From: Candidatus Omnitrophota bacterium
GTDB lineage: Bacteria > Hinthialibacterota > Hinthialibacteria > Hinthialibacterales > Hinthialibacteraceae
DNA: 63,597 nucleotides
Assembly (NCBI GenBank): GCA_040755155.1
Contig: JBFMBP010000074.1
Span: forward strand, 1-63,597
Reading direction: 5' to 3'
In this document: piece by piece, positions 17,834 through 26,026 of the stretch
Layout: every line of letters begins with the position of its first letter
Position numbering within the stretch: position 1 is the first letter of the stretch
Notes under the pieces: generated by a model
What the model was told of the DNA's origin: nothing
Database searches by the model: none
What the model saw: only the letters and a program-made list of their open reading frames with translations
Translations under genes and position numbers: made by a program

Positions 17834-18478
17834 ATGTCGGATTTACAAGATTTAATCGTTCCCTTAGTAATTTTGATCGCCGTTTTGATACAAGGCGTTG
17901 GTTCCTTCCTCAAAGGAAATTATGAAAAGGATGAAGACGGCGACGTTCCATCCTCAACGCCGCCCATTGTTGTCCAACCCAAACCGGAGCGCCAGTCTGC
18001 TCCACCTGTCAGCCCAGATCAAAGGCCAGTTTGGGAAGCCGTTTCGCCCGATGATAATAGAACTCGACCAGCCCCGAAACGTCCGGCGCCTAAGCCTCAG
18101 CCCGCAGCTTTGGAAGAAGAAAAACCGATCAACGTTCCTGCTCAGGAAAGCCCGTGGGGCAAAATTCTACGAGAACTGTTGGATGCGGATGAGGTCTTCG
18201 TTGAAGAAGAACCGCCCCGTCCAAAAAAAATTCCGCGCAAGCCGAAACCGGAGCCTAAGCCTCAATCCGCCGCTGCGGCTCCCTCACCAACGCCTCAACC
18301 TATCCCTATCGCCGCCGCTTTCGTTAAGCCCGCGACGGTGAAGAGGGCTTATCCTGCAGCGCTCGCCAGAATTATGAAAAACGCCGAAAAGGATCCCGTA
18401 CGCGCGGGCATTATCTTTTCCGAAATCATCAAACCGCCGCCCTCGCTGGAATATTTCGGGAGAATCGTGAAACCGTAA
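17834..18478 (+). CDS. Proline-rich single-span membrane protein of unknown function
   Basis: Not a recognised family. The 214 residues start with one hydrophobic segment (LIVPLVILIAVLIQGVGSFL, about 6-25). A low-complexity Pro/Lys/Glu/Ala region (about 45-165, with repeated KPxPKPQ and PPRPKKIPRKPKPEPKP) follows, then a short folded-looking end, LARIMKNAEKDPVRAGIIFSEIIKPP. Similar ...AIVLSEIL.PP tails occur in small membrane proteins of Planctomycetota-like genomes, which is recollection and not proof. Codon use and a TAGGA ribosome site suggest it is expressed. It is followed at 42 bases by a nucleotidyltransferase gene. Confidence 0.7.
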   Translation: MSDLQDLIVPLVILIAVLIQGVGSFLKGNYEKDEDGDVPSSTPPIVVQPKPERQSAPPVSPDQRPVWEAVSPDDNRTRPAPKRPAPKPQPAALEEEKPINVPAQESPWGKILRELLDADEVFVEEEPPRPKKIPRKPKPEPKPQSAAAAPSPTPQPIPIAAAFVKPATVKRAYPAALARIMKNAEKDPVRAGIIFSEIIKPPPSLEYFGRIVKP

Positions 18479-18519
18479 ACGGTGTTGGCAATATAAAAAG
18501 ATAAAAGCAGGTAGTTGCA

Positions 18520-18864
18520 ATGGATGAAATCCGCGAAGATATAAAAGTCCTTTCGCTGGAAGCCGTTCGTATTCTATCGCGCATGGGCTGCGTGCGGGCC
18601 GCGTATCTGTTCGGTTCCCAGGTTGAGGGAAATCCCGGCCCGTGGAGCGATATCGACATCGCCGTTTTTATGGAAGGGATTGAGAATTGGGATATCCGGC
18701 AGAGAGCGAAAGCGATGGGCCGCGTGATGATAGAATGCGGCGCAGATATGGAAGCGCATCTTTTTCCCGCGTCCGTGTTAGCAAATCCGCCCATCGGAAG
18801 CTTCGCCGCTTATATTCTTCGGCATGGAGCGCCCTTGGATTTCTTGACGGAAGAAAAGCCCTGA
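18520..18864 (+). CDS. Minimal nucleotidyltransferase (MNT) domain protein
   Basis: Small polymerase-beta-superfamily protein of 114 residues. The signature LFGSQVEGNPGPWSDIDIAVF supplies Gly32-Ser33 and the metal-binding acids Asp44 and Asp46, and Asp76 in ECGADMEAHLF is a likely third acid. Such proteins usually pair with a HEPN protein: the MNT partner adds AMP to the HEPN toxin and silences it. Here no HEPN gene is adjacent; the next gene is rdgB, 25 bases on. It could be a solitary antitoxin-like survivor or act on another substrate. Confidence 0.8.
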   Translation: MDEIREDIKVLSLEAVRILSRMGCVRAAYLFGSQVEGNPGPWSDIDIAVFMEGIENWDIRQRAKAMGRVMIECGADMEAHLFPASVLANPPIGSFAAYILRHGAPLDFLTEEKP

Positions 18865-18889
18865 TAAGCATCCATATATAAACCGCCGA

Positions 18890-19492
18890 ATGGAAAAAAT
18901 TCTCTTACTCGCCACGAAAAATTGGGAAAAACTGAAGGAATTGCAGGAACTGCTTGACGGTTCTGGATGGCGCGTCATCGCTCTGAGCGATTTTCCCGAT
19001 TGTCCTGACGCCGTCGAGGACGGCAAAACATTCGAAGAAAACGCCCGCATCAAGGCCGTCGCCGCATCGACCCATACGGGACTATTGACGTTGGCGGACG
19101 ATTCCGGCTTGGAAGTGGACGCGCTAGGATTGGCGCCGGGGATTTATTCCGCCCGTTATGCGCGTGGAGACGATTCGACGGACGAAGAGAATACAGCCAA
19201 AGTACTAGCAGAAATGAAAGACGTACCCGATGAGCGGCGGACAGCGCGTTTCGTCTGCGCCGCCGTCATCGCCCGCGGCGAGGAGATTTTGTTTACTACG
19301 CGGCAAACCGCGGAAGGATTCATCGCCCGCGAACCGCGCGGTTCCGGCGGATTCGGCTACGATCCCATCTTTTATTATCCGTCCTTCGGCCAAAATTTCG
19401 CCGAAGTCCCCCCCCCAAAAAAACATTCAGTCAGCCATCGGGGAAAAGCCTTGCGCGCCGCCGTGGAATTCTTACAAGCGCTTATCGAATAA
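18890..19492 (+). CDS. rdgB: XTP/dITP pyrophosphatase (RdgB/HAM1)
   Basis: House-cleaning enzyme that hydrolyses ITP, dITP and XTP to monophosphates so that these bases are kept out of DNA and RNA. In 200 residues the motifs are in order: LLATKNWEKLKELQELL, FEENARIKA, LADDSGLEVDALGLAPGIYSARYA, GGFGYDPIFYYP and KHSVSHRGKALRA. Close to the end the codons pass through a C9A7 tract (VPPPKKH). No strong ribosome site is visible before ATG 18890, so coupling with the preceding gene is possible. Confidence 0.93.
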   Translation: MEKILLLATKNWEKLKELQELLDGSGWRVIALSDFPDCPDAVEDGKTFEENARIKAVAASTHTGLLTLADDSGLEVDALGLAPGIYSARYARGDDSTDEENTAKVLAEMKDVPDERRTARFVCAAVIARGEEILFTTRQTAEGFIAREPRGSGGFGYDPIFYYPSFGQNFAEVPPPKKHSVSHRGKALRAAVEFLQALIE

Positions 19493-19545
19493 ATTATTTG
19501 ATCAAGATCAAGGGCAGAAAAAAACCTTTCCCTCGCCCCCCGGAT

Positions 19546-20109
19546 TTATTCCTCTTCAAACGGCATAAAGAAATCAAACACGTTTCGCCCGTATTTCTTA
19601 GTTCGTACGTGTTCCAGATGCGGCCAATCCAGGCGGATTTCTTCTTCCACATCGTGTTGGGCGAAGACGACGGCGTCCTTCGTCATCAGGCCGGGAGATT
19701 CTTCTAGTTTCTTGAGTGTGGCGTCAACGAGGCCTGCGCCGAAGGGCGGGGTAACTCCGATCACATCGAAAGGTTTTCGTTGCGCCGCCAATTTGGGGAT
19801 CATTAACAGTACGTCGCCGCGGATGATGCGATAGTTTTCCTGGGGGCAGATTTTCTGGAAGTTGGTTTGGGCGGCCTTGAGCGCCGCATCGTCCGCGTCG
19901 ATGCTGAGGGCGTAGGACGCGCCCCGGCTCAACGCTTCCAGCGCCATCACGCCAGTTCCAGAGAAGAGATCGAGAAACTTTTTTCCATCCAAATGCGGCT
20001 GAAGGATATCCAGCAGCGATTTTCGTATGCGCGACAAAAGCGGGCGCGTTGTAAGTCCCGGCGGCGTTACAATGGTTTTGTTTTTATATTTCCCGGCGAT
20101 AATGCGCAT
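19546..20109 (-). CDS. rsmD: 16S rRNA (guanine-N2) methyltransferase RsmD
   Basis: Methylates G966 (E. coli numbering) in 16S rRNA within 30S assembly. The 187 residues start MRIIAGKYKNKTI and have the SAM-binding LDLFSGTGVMALEALSRGA, then SIDADDAA. The catalytic loop usually reads (D/N)PP(Y/F). Here it reads VTPPFGAGL, with Thr120 in place of the acidic or amide residue that orients the target base, which may weaken activity. ATG 20109 was chosen because GGAGAAAGG lies 6 bases upstream and the protein then begins exactly at the family's start; a longer frame to 20223 would add 38 residues unlike RsmD. Convergent with rdgB. Confidence 0.88.
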   Translation of the reverse strand: MRIIAGKYKNKTIVTPPGLTTRPLLSRIRKSLLDILQPHLDGKKFLDLFSGTGVMALEALSRGASYALSIDADDAALKAAQTNFQKICPQENYRIIRGDVLLMIPKLAAQRKPFDVIGVTPPFGAGLVDATLKKLEESPGLMTKDAVVFAQHDVEEEIRLDWPHLEHVRTKKYGRNVFDFFMPFEEE

Positions 20110-20302
20110 GAACGGCCTTTCTCCGGCGCGAGCCGGCAGAGCAAAAAAGGATTCGCGAAATTCAAACAAATTGTATATGCTGAAAGAGAAAGTATTGAGT
20201 CCGGCCAGCAGCCGGAATAGCATTTTTCGGAGGCGGCGTCAGAAAATCCTTTTCGACGCCATTCGTGAAATTTTGGGTGTTGCAAGTGCGAAGTCGGGAA
20301 GT

Positions 20303-20437
20303 CCGTGTTTTTTGCGTCTTTTTGTGGTTTCGTGATTCGAAAACGCAACAAAAAAATAAATCCATGCGCTGCGTTGGATCGGTTGCTCCAATCTGCGGGC
20401 GAGACGCCCACTCACCCAGGCTGCGTAACATGAGTTA
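20303..20437. repeat. Truncated copy of the TGAATCACGAA / TAACTCATGTTACGC element
   Basis: In the 429-base gap between rsmD and the Rieske gene, GCGTC...GGTTTCGTGATTC (about 20311-20338) is the right half of the inner module. GCGTAACATGAGTTA (20423-20437) is the right terminal repeat seen also at 16121 and 62652. The left half is missing. The remainder of the gap shows no gene. Confidence 0.6.
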
Positions 20438-20538
20438 AGAAGTGCGAATTTAGGTATTTTTACGGATATTCGAACCAGCAAAAATGGGATATCTTCCATA
20501 TACAGCCTTTCCAAAACGAAAAGAAAGGAATCCCGGCC

Positions 20539-21018
20539 ATGTCTTTCAACCGCCGCGAATTCATTCATGCCGGCGCCGCCGCGCTAGCTGCTTTCACCGC
20601 CTCCGGCTGCGTTTGCCAACAGCGAAAAAGCGCCTCGCCCTCGGCGCAATCTCCCTTCGATATGCCGGATTTGGAACCGGATAGTTATGCAATCGGCAAA
20701 AAATCTATCATTGTCGACCTATCGAAAGCAGCTTCTCTGCATCCCATCGGCGGCGCAGCCGCCATCGTCAGGCCGGAAATGCCGCTCCAGATCATCATCG
20801 TTCGCTTCAACCGCAAAGAGTATTTCGCCCTGTCCCGCCTCTGCACGCATGGCAATCAGGTTCTCAGTTTCAATCCCAAACGGGGCGTTTTGCAATGCAA
20901 CGGCTATAACCATTCCATCTTCGGCCTTGACGGCGCCGTCGTCAAAGGCCCCGCTCCAACGCCCCTAAAAGTCTATCCCGTTATGCTGACAGACGGCAAA
21001 CTCGAAATCGTACTCTAA
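20539..21018 (+). CDS. Tat-exported Rieske [2Fe-2S] protein with altered cluster spacing
   Basis: Predicted periplasmic electron carrier. A twin-arginine signal (NRREFI, then AGAAALAAFTASGC) also ends in a lipobox-like ASGC, so it may be a lipoprotein. The Rieske fold is plain in the C-terminal half: LCTHGNQVL gives Cys102 and His104, and GVLQCNGYNHSIFGLDG gives Cys120 and His125, followed by GPAPTPLKVYPV. The second box is C-x4-H where canonical Rieske proteins have C-x2-H, so cluster geometry or occupancy may be unusual. Length 159. AAAGGA precedes the start. It probably forms an operon with the SUMF1 gene 15 bases downstream. No cytochrome b is nearby. Confidence 0.8.
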   Translation: MSFNRREFIHAGAAALAAFTASGCVCQQRKSASPSAQSPFDMPDLEPDSYAIGKKSIIVDLSKAASLHPIGGAAAIVRPEMPLQIIIVRFNRKEYFALSRLCTHGNQVLSFNPKRGVLQCNGYNHSIFGLDGAVVKGPAPTPLKVYPVMLTDGKLEIVL

Positions 21019-21033
21019 ACCTAGAGGCGCATC

Positions 21034-21834
21034 ATGTTTAGGAATTTTACTTTTCTACTATTGCTCCCTTTTTTCTTTGCATCCGCATCTCTAGCGCCCG
21101 CATCGAATTCCAAACCGAAGACATGGCGCAATCCCAAAGACGGAATGATTTTCGTCTGGATTCCGGCGGGAAGTTTTACGGCGGAAGTTCCCCGCGCCGT
21201 TACGGAAACCGTAACCTATTCGAAGGAGCGCGTTGAGATCGAGCAAGGTTTCTGGATGGCGAAAACCGAGACCGCCGTCAAACAATTTCGCAGCTTCGTT
21301 CGCGAAACCGGCTATGTCTCCGATGCGGAAAAGGCTGGCAATAAGTTCAACTGGAAAACGCCCGGTTTCAAACAACGGGAAAACTACCCTGTTGTTTATA
21401 TAAGTTTCGCGGATGCGCAGCATTACGCCGAATGGGCGGGCGTAGATTTGCCGACGGAAACGGAATGGCTCTACGCTTGCCGCGCTGGATCGGAAACGGT
21501 TTATTATTGGGGAGACGAATTCGACGACCGTAATGTCTGGCATCGCGGCAATTCGCTGAAAGGAAGCCATACCGTCGCCGCCAAACAGCCCAACGCATGG
21601 GGGCTTTACGATATGGTGGGAAACGCTTGGGAATACGCCATAATCTGCGACGGCGCTCATATCGAACTCGGCGGATCGTGGACGCGCTGCTTTCGATACA
21701 AAACCCGGCAAGGCTTCGTCGCCGACAATCTCTTCGCAGGAACCATCGCCCCCCGCCTCTCCCCCTGCAAACCGCCCCTCTCCTATCCTTGGGACGACGA
21801 CAGAGGCTTCCGCTGCGTCAAAAGAGCGCCGTAA
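21034..21834 (+). CDS. Secreted SUMF1/formylglycine-generating-enzyme-like protein
   Basis: The 266 residues carry a signal peptide (FTFLLLLPFFFASASLAPAS) and a C-type-lectin-like SUMF1 domain: MIFVWIPAGSFTAE, FWMAKTETAVKQFRSFVRETGY, PVVYISFADAQHYAEWAG, LPTETEWLYACRAG, NAWGLYDMVGNAWEY and a final DDRGFRCVKR. The two active-site cysteines of true formylglycine-generating enzymes (C..SYC region) are absent; the equivalent segment is GGSWTRCFRYKTR. A sulfatase-activating role is therefore unlikely and a binding role more so. AGAGG precedes the ATG, 15 bases after the Rieske stop, suggesting joint expression. Confidence 0.85.
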   Translation: MFRNFTFLLLLPFFFASASLAPASNSKPKTWRNPKDGMIFVWIPAGSFTAEVPRAVTETVTYSKERVEIEQGFWMAKTETAVKQFRSFVRETGYVSDAEKAGNKFNWKTPGFKQRENYPVVYISFADAQHYAEWAGVDLPTETEWLYACRAGSETVYYWGDEFDDRNVWHRGNSLKGSHTVAAKQPNAWGLYDMVGNAWEYAIICDGAHIELGGSWTRCFRYKTRQGFVADNLFAGTIAPRLSPCKPPLSYPWDDDRGFRCVKRAP

Positions 21835-21916
21835 ACGATTTGATGCGAATTGGCGAAATAAACGTCGCGATTCGTTCAATATGCGTTTCAGTTTGATGTA
21901 TGCTCAAATAGGATTG

Positions 21917-21988
21917 GAAGGGTGAGGCTCCTGCCGAACCGTTCTGGACAGTAAGCGGCTCACCAGGAGGTTCGCCCTCCCATTTTTT
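21917..21988. terminator. Inverted repeat with T-run between convergent genes
   Basis: Arms 21917-21943 and 21954-21980 (ends GGGTGAGGCTCCTGCCGA and TTCGCCCTCC) pair over most of their length, with a 10-base loop and then TTTTTT at 21983-21988. Its position after the SUMF1 gene suggests termination, and the GAGGCTCCTGCCGA core suggests one more intergenic repeat family. Confidence 0.6.
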
Positions 21989-22052
21989 GTCATGCCCAAT
22001 GCATCAAATCGAAAGGCATTTGGTATAAGAACGAATGTATCGCGCTGTTCTA

Positions 22053-24344
22053 TTATTTCAAGTAATTCAAAACCGCCAGCGCGCTCTCTTTCCCTTTGTT
22101 TCCCACTTCCAACGGCGGGCCGACGCAGGAGGGGCAGCCGTGGCGGCAGCCGCATTGGCGGATCAGTTCGTCCGCCGCCGCGAAGACTTGTTGGTCGATG
22201 TCGTAGATGCGGCGGGCAATGCCGATGCCGCCGGGATAGGAGTCGTAGAGGTAGATCGTCGGCAGCCCCGAAAACGGCGCACGCACCATGGGAACCGCCC
22301 GCAAATCTCTGGGATCGCAGAGGACGAACACCGGCGCCACGTTGTTCAGCGCCGTCGCCAGTCCGCGCATTCCTCCGCCGAGGTCAACCTGTTCCTCCGT
22401 TAGCTTGCGCGCAAGCTCTTCCGAAAGTTCCAGCCAATAGGCTTCTGTCTGCTTGTCCAATTGCGGAAGATGGATTTGTCCGAAGCCGACGTTTTCGTGG
22501 GTTTCGAAGCGTATTTTCTTGTATTTGGGAGCGATGGAACTAATAGCCGTTTCGCCGAAGTAGCGAAAGGCGCAGGCGGTGGAATTGGCTTTTTCGTTAT
22601 CGATGCGGCTGGTGAGATCGAAGGAAAGCACTTTGATGTCGCTCTCTTCCACGGCGTCGGTATAATAATCCACGTCCACCTCGCGGGCGTAGGCGGTGCG
22701 TCCGTCCCAATCCAGTTTGTCGATGACGAAGGTCTGGCTTTGATGCAGATAGATGGCTTGTTCGTGGATCAGCATCGGCGCGCTGTGCAAATCTACTTCG
22801 CCCAAAACGCGGTTGCCGTCCGACGTGTTGATGATGACGAAGTTTTCCGAAGAAGCCGAGCGCAACGATATCTCTTCCGCCGGATAGGCGGCGCTGCTCC
22901 AAAACCATTTGTCGCCGCTGCGCCGCAACACCCGCTCCTCTTCCAGATAGCGCATCACGCCTTCAATCTCCTCCTGCCCGAAGCGTTCGTCGTCCTGAAA
23001 GGGCAACTCGAAGACGCCGCATTTGAGGTGGCTGACCATGATGGCCAGATTGTCGGGATTGATGAGTCCGTTCTCCGAATTGGTTCCGAAGAAATAGCGC
23101 GGATGCTGCACGATGAATTGATCCAGCGGCGCCGAGCTGGCAACCAGCACCACTACCGAGGCTTCCTGCGAGCGTCCAGCGCGTCCGCCCTGCTGCCATG
23201 TAGAAGCGATGGTTCCGGGATAGCCAGCCAGCACGGCGGCTTTCAGGCGTCCGATGTCGATGCCCAACTCCAGCGCGTTAGTGCTAACCACGCCCAGATA
23301 GCGTCCGCTGCGCGTTCCTTCTTCGATGTCGCGGCGTTCGTTGGGCAGGTAGCCGCCGCGATAGCCTCGGATGCGGTTGGGGTCTTTTTTGTTGCGCTCC
23401 ATCGCCCGCTTGAGATAAGTAGTCAGAATTTCCACCCGCAGGCGGCTGCGCCCAAAAACGATGGTTTGGATGCCGTCCAGCACGAACGAGGCGGCGATGC
23501 GGCTGGCCTCGTTGATGACGGATTTGCGGATGCCCAACTCCGCATTGATAACCGGCGGATTGTAAAAGATAAAATGCTTCTCTCCGCGCGGGGCGCCGTT
23601 TTCGTCGATGAGCGTGAATTTGCGGGCGAACAGTTTTTCCGCCAGTTCCTTGGGATTGGCGATGGTGGCCGAGCAGCAGACAAAGCGCGGATTGGAGCCG
23701 TAGAAGCGGCAGATGCGATGCAGCCGCCGCATAAGGTTGGCCAAGTGGCTGCCGAAAACGCCGCGGTAGTGATGCACTTCGTCCACTACCACGAATTCCA
23801 AATTTTCAAACAGCCGGATCCAAAGCGTATGATGCGGCAGGATGCCCGTATGCAGCATGTCGGGATTGGTAACGACGATATGGCCGGAATTGCGGATAGC
23901 CCGCCGCGCGCTGGAAGGCGTGTCGCCGTCGAACGTGTGAATTTTGATGTCGCGGTTGAGGCTGGCCCCCAAATCGCGCAGTTCCAAAACCTGATCTTGG
24001 GATAAGGCTTTTGTAGGAAAAAGATAAAGCGCCCGCGCTTCCGGATTGATCGTAACGAGATGATGCAGCACCGGCAGGTTGTAGCACATGGTCTTGCCGG
24101 ACGCGGTTGGCGTCACGACGATGACGTTCTCCCCCTTAAGACTGCGCCATACCGCCTTCGCCTGGTGGGTATAGAGATACTCGATGCCCCGTTTCTCCAA
24201 CGCCGCCCGAATATCGGGCGAAAAGCCTTCCGGCCATTCGGCGTACTGCGGCGGTTGCGCAGGCAGCGTATGCCAAAACGTGATGTTATCCCGAAAACGG
24301 GGATCGGAACGCAGCTTCTCTAATACGATTTCAACGTCGGACAT
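22053..24344 (-). CDS. mrfA: DEAD/DEAH-box helicase with C-terminal DUF1998 (MrfA/YprA-like)
   Basis: Superfamily 2 helicase related to Bacillus MrfA and fungal Hrq1, which take part in nucleotide-excision repair of mitomycin-type crosslinks. In 763 residues: motif I VVTPTASGKTMCYN, motif II VVDEVHHYRGVFGSH, motif III CCSATIANP, the C-terminal helicase domain with STNALELGIDIGRLKAAV and QQGGRAGRS, then the DUF1998 zinc site CGCRHGCPSC close to the C-terminus. All key residues are intact. No gene for the exonuclease partner MrfB is adjacent. It converges with the SUMF1 gene and is divergent from a repeat-filled gap. Confidence 0.9.
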   Translation of the reverse strand: MSDVEIVLEKLRSDPRFRDNITFWHTLPAQPPQYAEWPEGFSPDIRAALEKRGIEYLYTHQAKAVWRSLKGENVIVVTPTASGKTMCYNLPVLHHLVTINPEARALYLFPTKALSQDQVLELRDLGASLNRDIKIHTFDGDTPSSARRAIRNSGHIVVTNPDMLHTGILPHHTLWIRLFENLEFVVVDEVHHYRGVFGSHLANLMRRLHRICRFYGSNPRFVCCSATIANPKELAEKLFARKFTLIDENGAPRGEKHFIFYNPPVINAELGIRKSVINEASRIAASFVLDGIQTIVFGRSRLRVEILTTYLKRAMERNKKDPNRIRGYRGGYLPNERRDIEEGTRSGRYLGVVSTNALELGIDIGRLKAAVLAGYPGTIASTWQQGGRAGRSQEASVVVLVASSAPLDQFIVQHPRYFFGTNSENGLINPDNLAIMVSHLKCGVFELPFQDDERFGQEEIEGVMRYLEEERVLRRSGDKWFWSSAAYPAEEISLRSASSENFVIINTSDGNRVLGEVDLHSAPMLIHEQAIYLHQSQTFVIDKLDWDGRTAYAREVDVDYYTDAVEESDIKVLSFDLTSRIDNEKANSTACAFRYFGETAISSIAPKYKKIRFETHENVGFGQIHLPQLDKQTEAYWLELSEELARKLTEEQVDLGGGMRGLATALNNVAPVFVLCDPRDLRAVPMVRAPFSGLPTIYLYDSYPGGIGIARRIYDIDQQVFAAADELIRQCGCRHGCPSCVGPPLEVGNKGKESALAVLNYLK

Positions 24345-24443
24345 CTCAACCCCAAGGCATTAGCGAAATAAAATCCTTCCCCTATTATTATAGATAGAAT
24401 TTTATGCTCATTGGAATGTCGATAGAGCTTTAGGCATGATTAA

Positions 24444-24629
24444 GTCATGTTACCCGCGATGGGTAATTAAAGGAATTTCCTATTATCGTCGTTTGAATCA
24501 CGAAGACGCGAAAAGAAAATGGAAAACACGAAAAAAAGATATGAAATACAATTATTGCAAGAAATCAAACTGTACGAAAGATTTTTCCGTGAAATCCAAA
24601 AGAATTCGCTTTATCCGTGATTCAATAAC
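24444..24629. repeat. Second MITE-like element with TCATGTTACCCGCG end and TGAATCACGAA arms
   Basis: It lies in the 399-base gap between the helicase and dehydrogenase genes. The left end TCATGTTACCCGCGATGGGT and the following AATTAAAGGAATTT match the inverted right end of the 15851-16132 element. TGAATCACGAAGACGCGAAA at 24494-24513 is identical to the inverted 16063-16082. The right inner arm is degraded (ATCCGTGATTCAATAAC, 24613-24629) and the right outer end is not recognisable. No gene is supported here; an 83-codon frame across it translates the repeat. Confidence 0.8.
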
Positions 24630-24743
24630 TTGCCATTCGCCCGTCAAGCGTCCATTTCCCAATCCGCCAAGTTGGCCTAAAGTATGAATCAATCATAGTA
24701 AAGCGCCTCATTTTCAGATGGCGCGGCAAATAAGGAAGGAATT

Positions 24744-25637
24744 ATGAGCGAAGAGAAAATCACCAAAGTTGGATTCGTCGGCCTGGGCACGATGGGCGAT
24801 CCTATGACGCGCAATTTGTTGAAAGCGGGCTTCCAGATGTTCGTCTACAACCGCACGGCGGCCAAAATGAAGCCGCTCGTAGACGCGGGCGCCGTCGCCT
24901 GCACCTCCCCGGCGGATGTGGGCGAGAAGAGCGAATTGGTCTTTACCTGCGTTTCCGACGTTCCCGATGTGAAGGAAGTCGTCATGGGCGCAAACGGCGT
25001 TTCCACTCGCATGGCGCCGGGGGGAATTATCGTCGATTGCAGCACCAGCTCGCCGCAGCTGGCGCAAGAGATGAGCGACGCCTTAAAGCCGCGCGGCATC
25101 GACATCCTGGACGCTCCCGTCAGCGGCGGCCCCGAAGGCGCGGCGCTAGGAACGCTTACCATCATGATCGGCGGCGACGAAGACGTTTTTCAACGCGCCC
25201 GGCCTGCGCTCGAAGCCGTAGGCAAGACATTGACCTACATTGGACCGGCGGGCGCGGGGCAACTGACGAAGGCCGTGAACCAGATCGTCATCGCCAGCTC
25301 GCTCGCTGGCATCGCCGAAGCCATCGTCCTCGCCCGCAAAAGCGGCATCGACGCCGAAAAAGTGATCGCCGCCATCTCCAAAGGCGCCGCCCGATCCTTC
25401 ATGATGGAAGTGCGGGCGCCGTTAATGCTAAAAGAATCCTTCGAAAAGGCTTTCTTTGCCCTGGGCTATCACGCCAAAGACCTGCGCATCGCGATGGACA
25501 TCGCCAAAAACTGCGCCGCGAAGATTCCCGTCTGTTCCTTAGCTAATGACATGTACCAAAAACTCGATCAAGAAGGATGCGGAAAGCTAGACCACTCCGC
25601 GGTGTATCTCTTCGCCAAGGAAGAGAATGGATTGTGA
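24744..25637 (+). CDS. Beta-hydroxyacid dehydrogenase (3-hydroxyisobutyrate/tartronate semialdehyde reductase type)
   Basis: NAD(P)-dependent oxidoreductase of 297 residues. The nucleotide fold starts VGFVGLGTMGDPMTRNLLKAG. Substrate binding is marked by DAPVSGGPEGAALGTLTIM, and catalytic Lys176 lies in GAGQLTKAVNQI. The C-terminal helical domain ends KLDHSAVYLFAKEENG. Substrates in this family include 3-hydroxyisobutyrate, tartronate semialdehyde and succinic semialdehyde, and sequence motifs alone do not separate them. AAGGAAGG gives a strong ribosome site. No pathway neighbours are present, so the role is open. Confidence 0.88.
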   Translation: MSEEKITKVGFVGLGTMGDPMTRNLLKAGFQMFVYNRTAAKMKPLVDAGAVACTSPADVGEKSELVFTCVSDVPDVKEVVMGANGVSTRMAPGGIIVDCSTSSPQLAQEMSDALKPRGIDILDAPVSGGPEGAALGTLTIMIGGDEDVFQRARPALEAVGKTLTYIGPAGAGQLTKAVNQIVIASSLAGIAEAIVLARKSGIDAEKVIAAISKGAARSFMMEVRAPLMLKESFEKAFFALGYHAKDLRIAMDIAKNCAAKIPVCSLANDMYQKLDQEGCGKLDHSAVYLFAKEENGL

Positions 25638-25670
25638 ATGGAATGATGAGAAAAGTAGAAAAATAGGTTA

Positions 25671-26026
25671 GGGCGCGTCAAAAACCGCACTCTCGCCAAT
25701 CTCACCTATTGCAAGCCCGAAGAGATCGCAGCCGCGTGGAAACGTTGGCGAGCCGTCAAAACGCCTACCTGGAAGCCCATCCCAAGGCGAGCCTGGAGAC
25801 GGCGCAGCGCCGCGTGCAGACCCAGATCGGCCGTCTGCGGATCGACGCCTGGCTGACGGCGTCCGCCGAGAGAAGAAAAATCGTCTTGCGCGCCGACGAA
25901 AACGAGTTGCAGGAAGCCGCCGCCCTAGATGGCTGCTACATGCTCAAGACGTACCTTCCCGCCAAGGCGGCGTCCAAAGAACTCGTGAACGAGCGCTACA
26001 AGGATTTGGCCGAAGTGGAATCGGCT
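25671..26026 (+). pseudogene. Decayed IS1634-like transposase fragment
   Basis: Two frames carry parts of one DDE transposase. Frame one (from 25671) reads GRVKNRTLANLTYCKPEEIA. Frame two (about 25737-26020) reads LASRQNAYLEAHPK, RIDAWLTASAERRKIVL, AAALDGCYMLKTYLPAKAAS and VNERYKDLAEVES, matching the middle and late parts of IS1634-type transposases from memory. The similarity stops at about 26022, where the downstream AFRT-KT part should follow. N-terminus, C-terminus and terminal repeats are gone. It abuts the 3' end of the large opposite-strand gene. Confidence 0.75.

Noticed and set aside
22461-24005. Long open frame of 514 codons on the plus strand
   Set aside because: Antisense to the MrfA-like helicase gene, which has all its motifs; the frame is a by-product of GC-biased codons and has no family match.
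24436-24687. 83-codon frame with LNHEDAKRKWKTRKK-like text
   Set aside because: It translates the TGAATCACGAAGACGCGAAA repeat. The other copies are interrupted in this frame, and there is no ribosome site.
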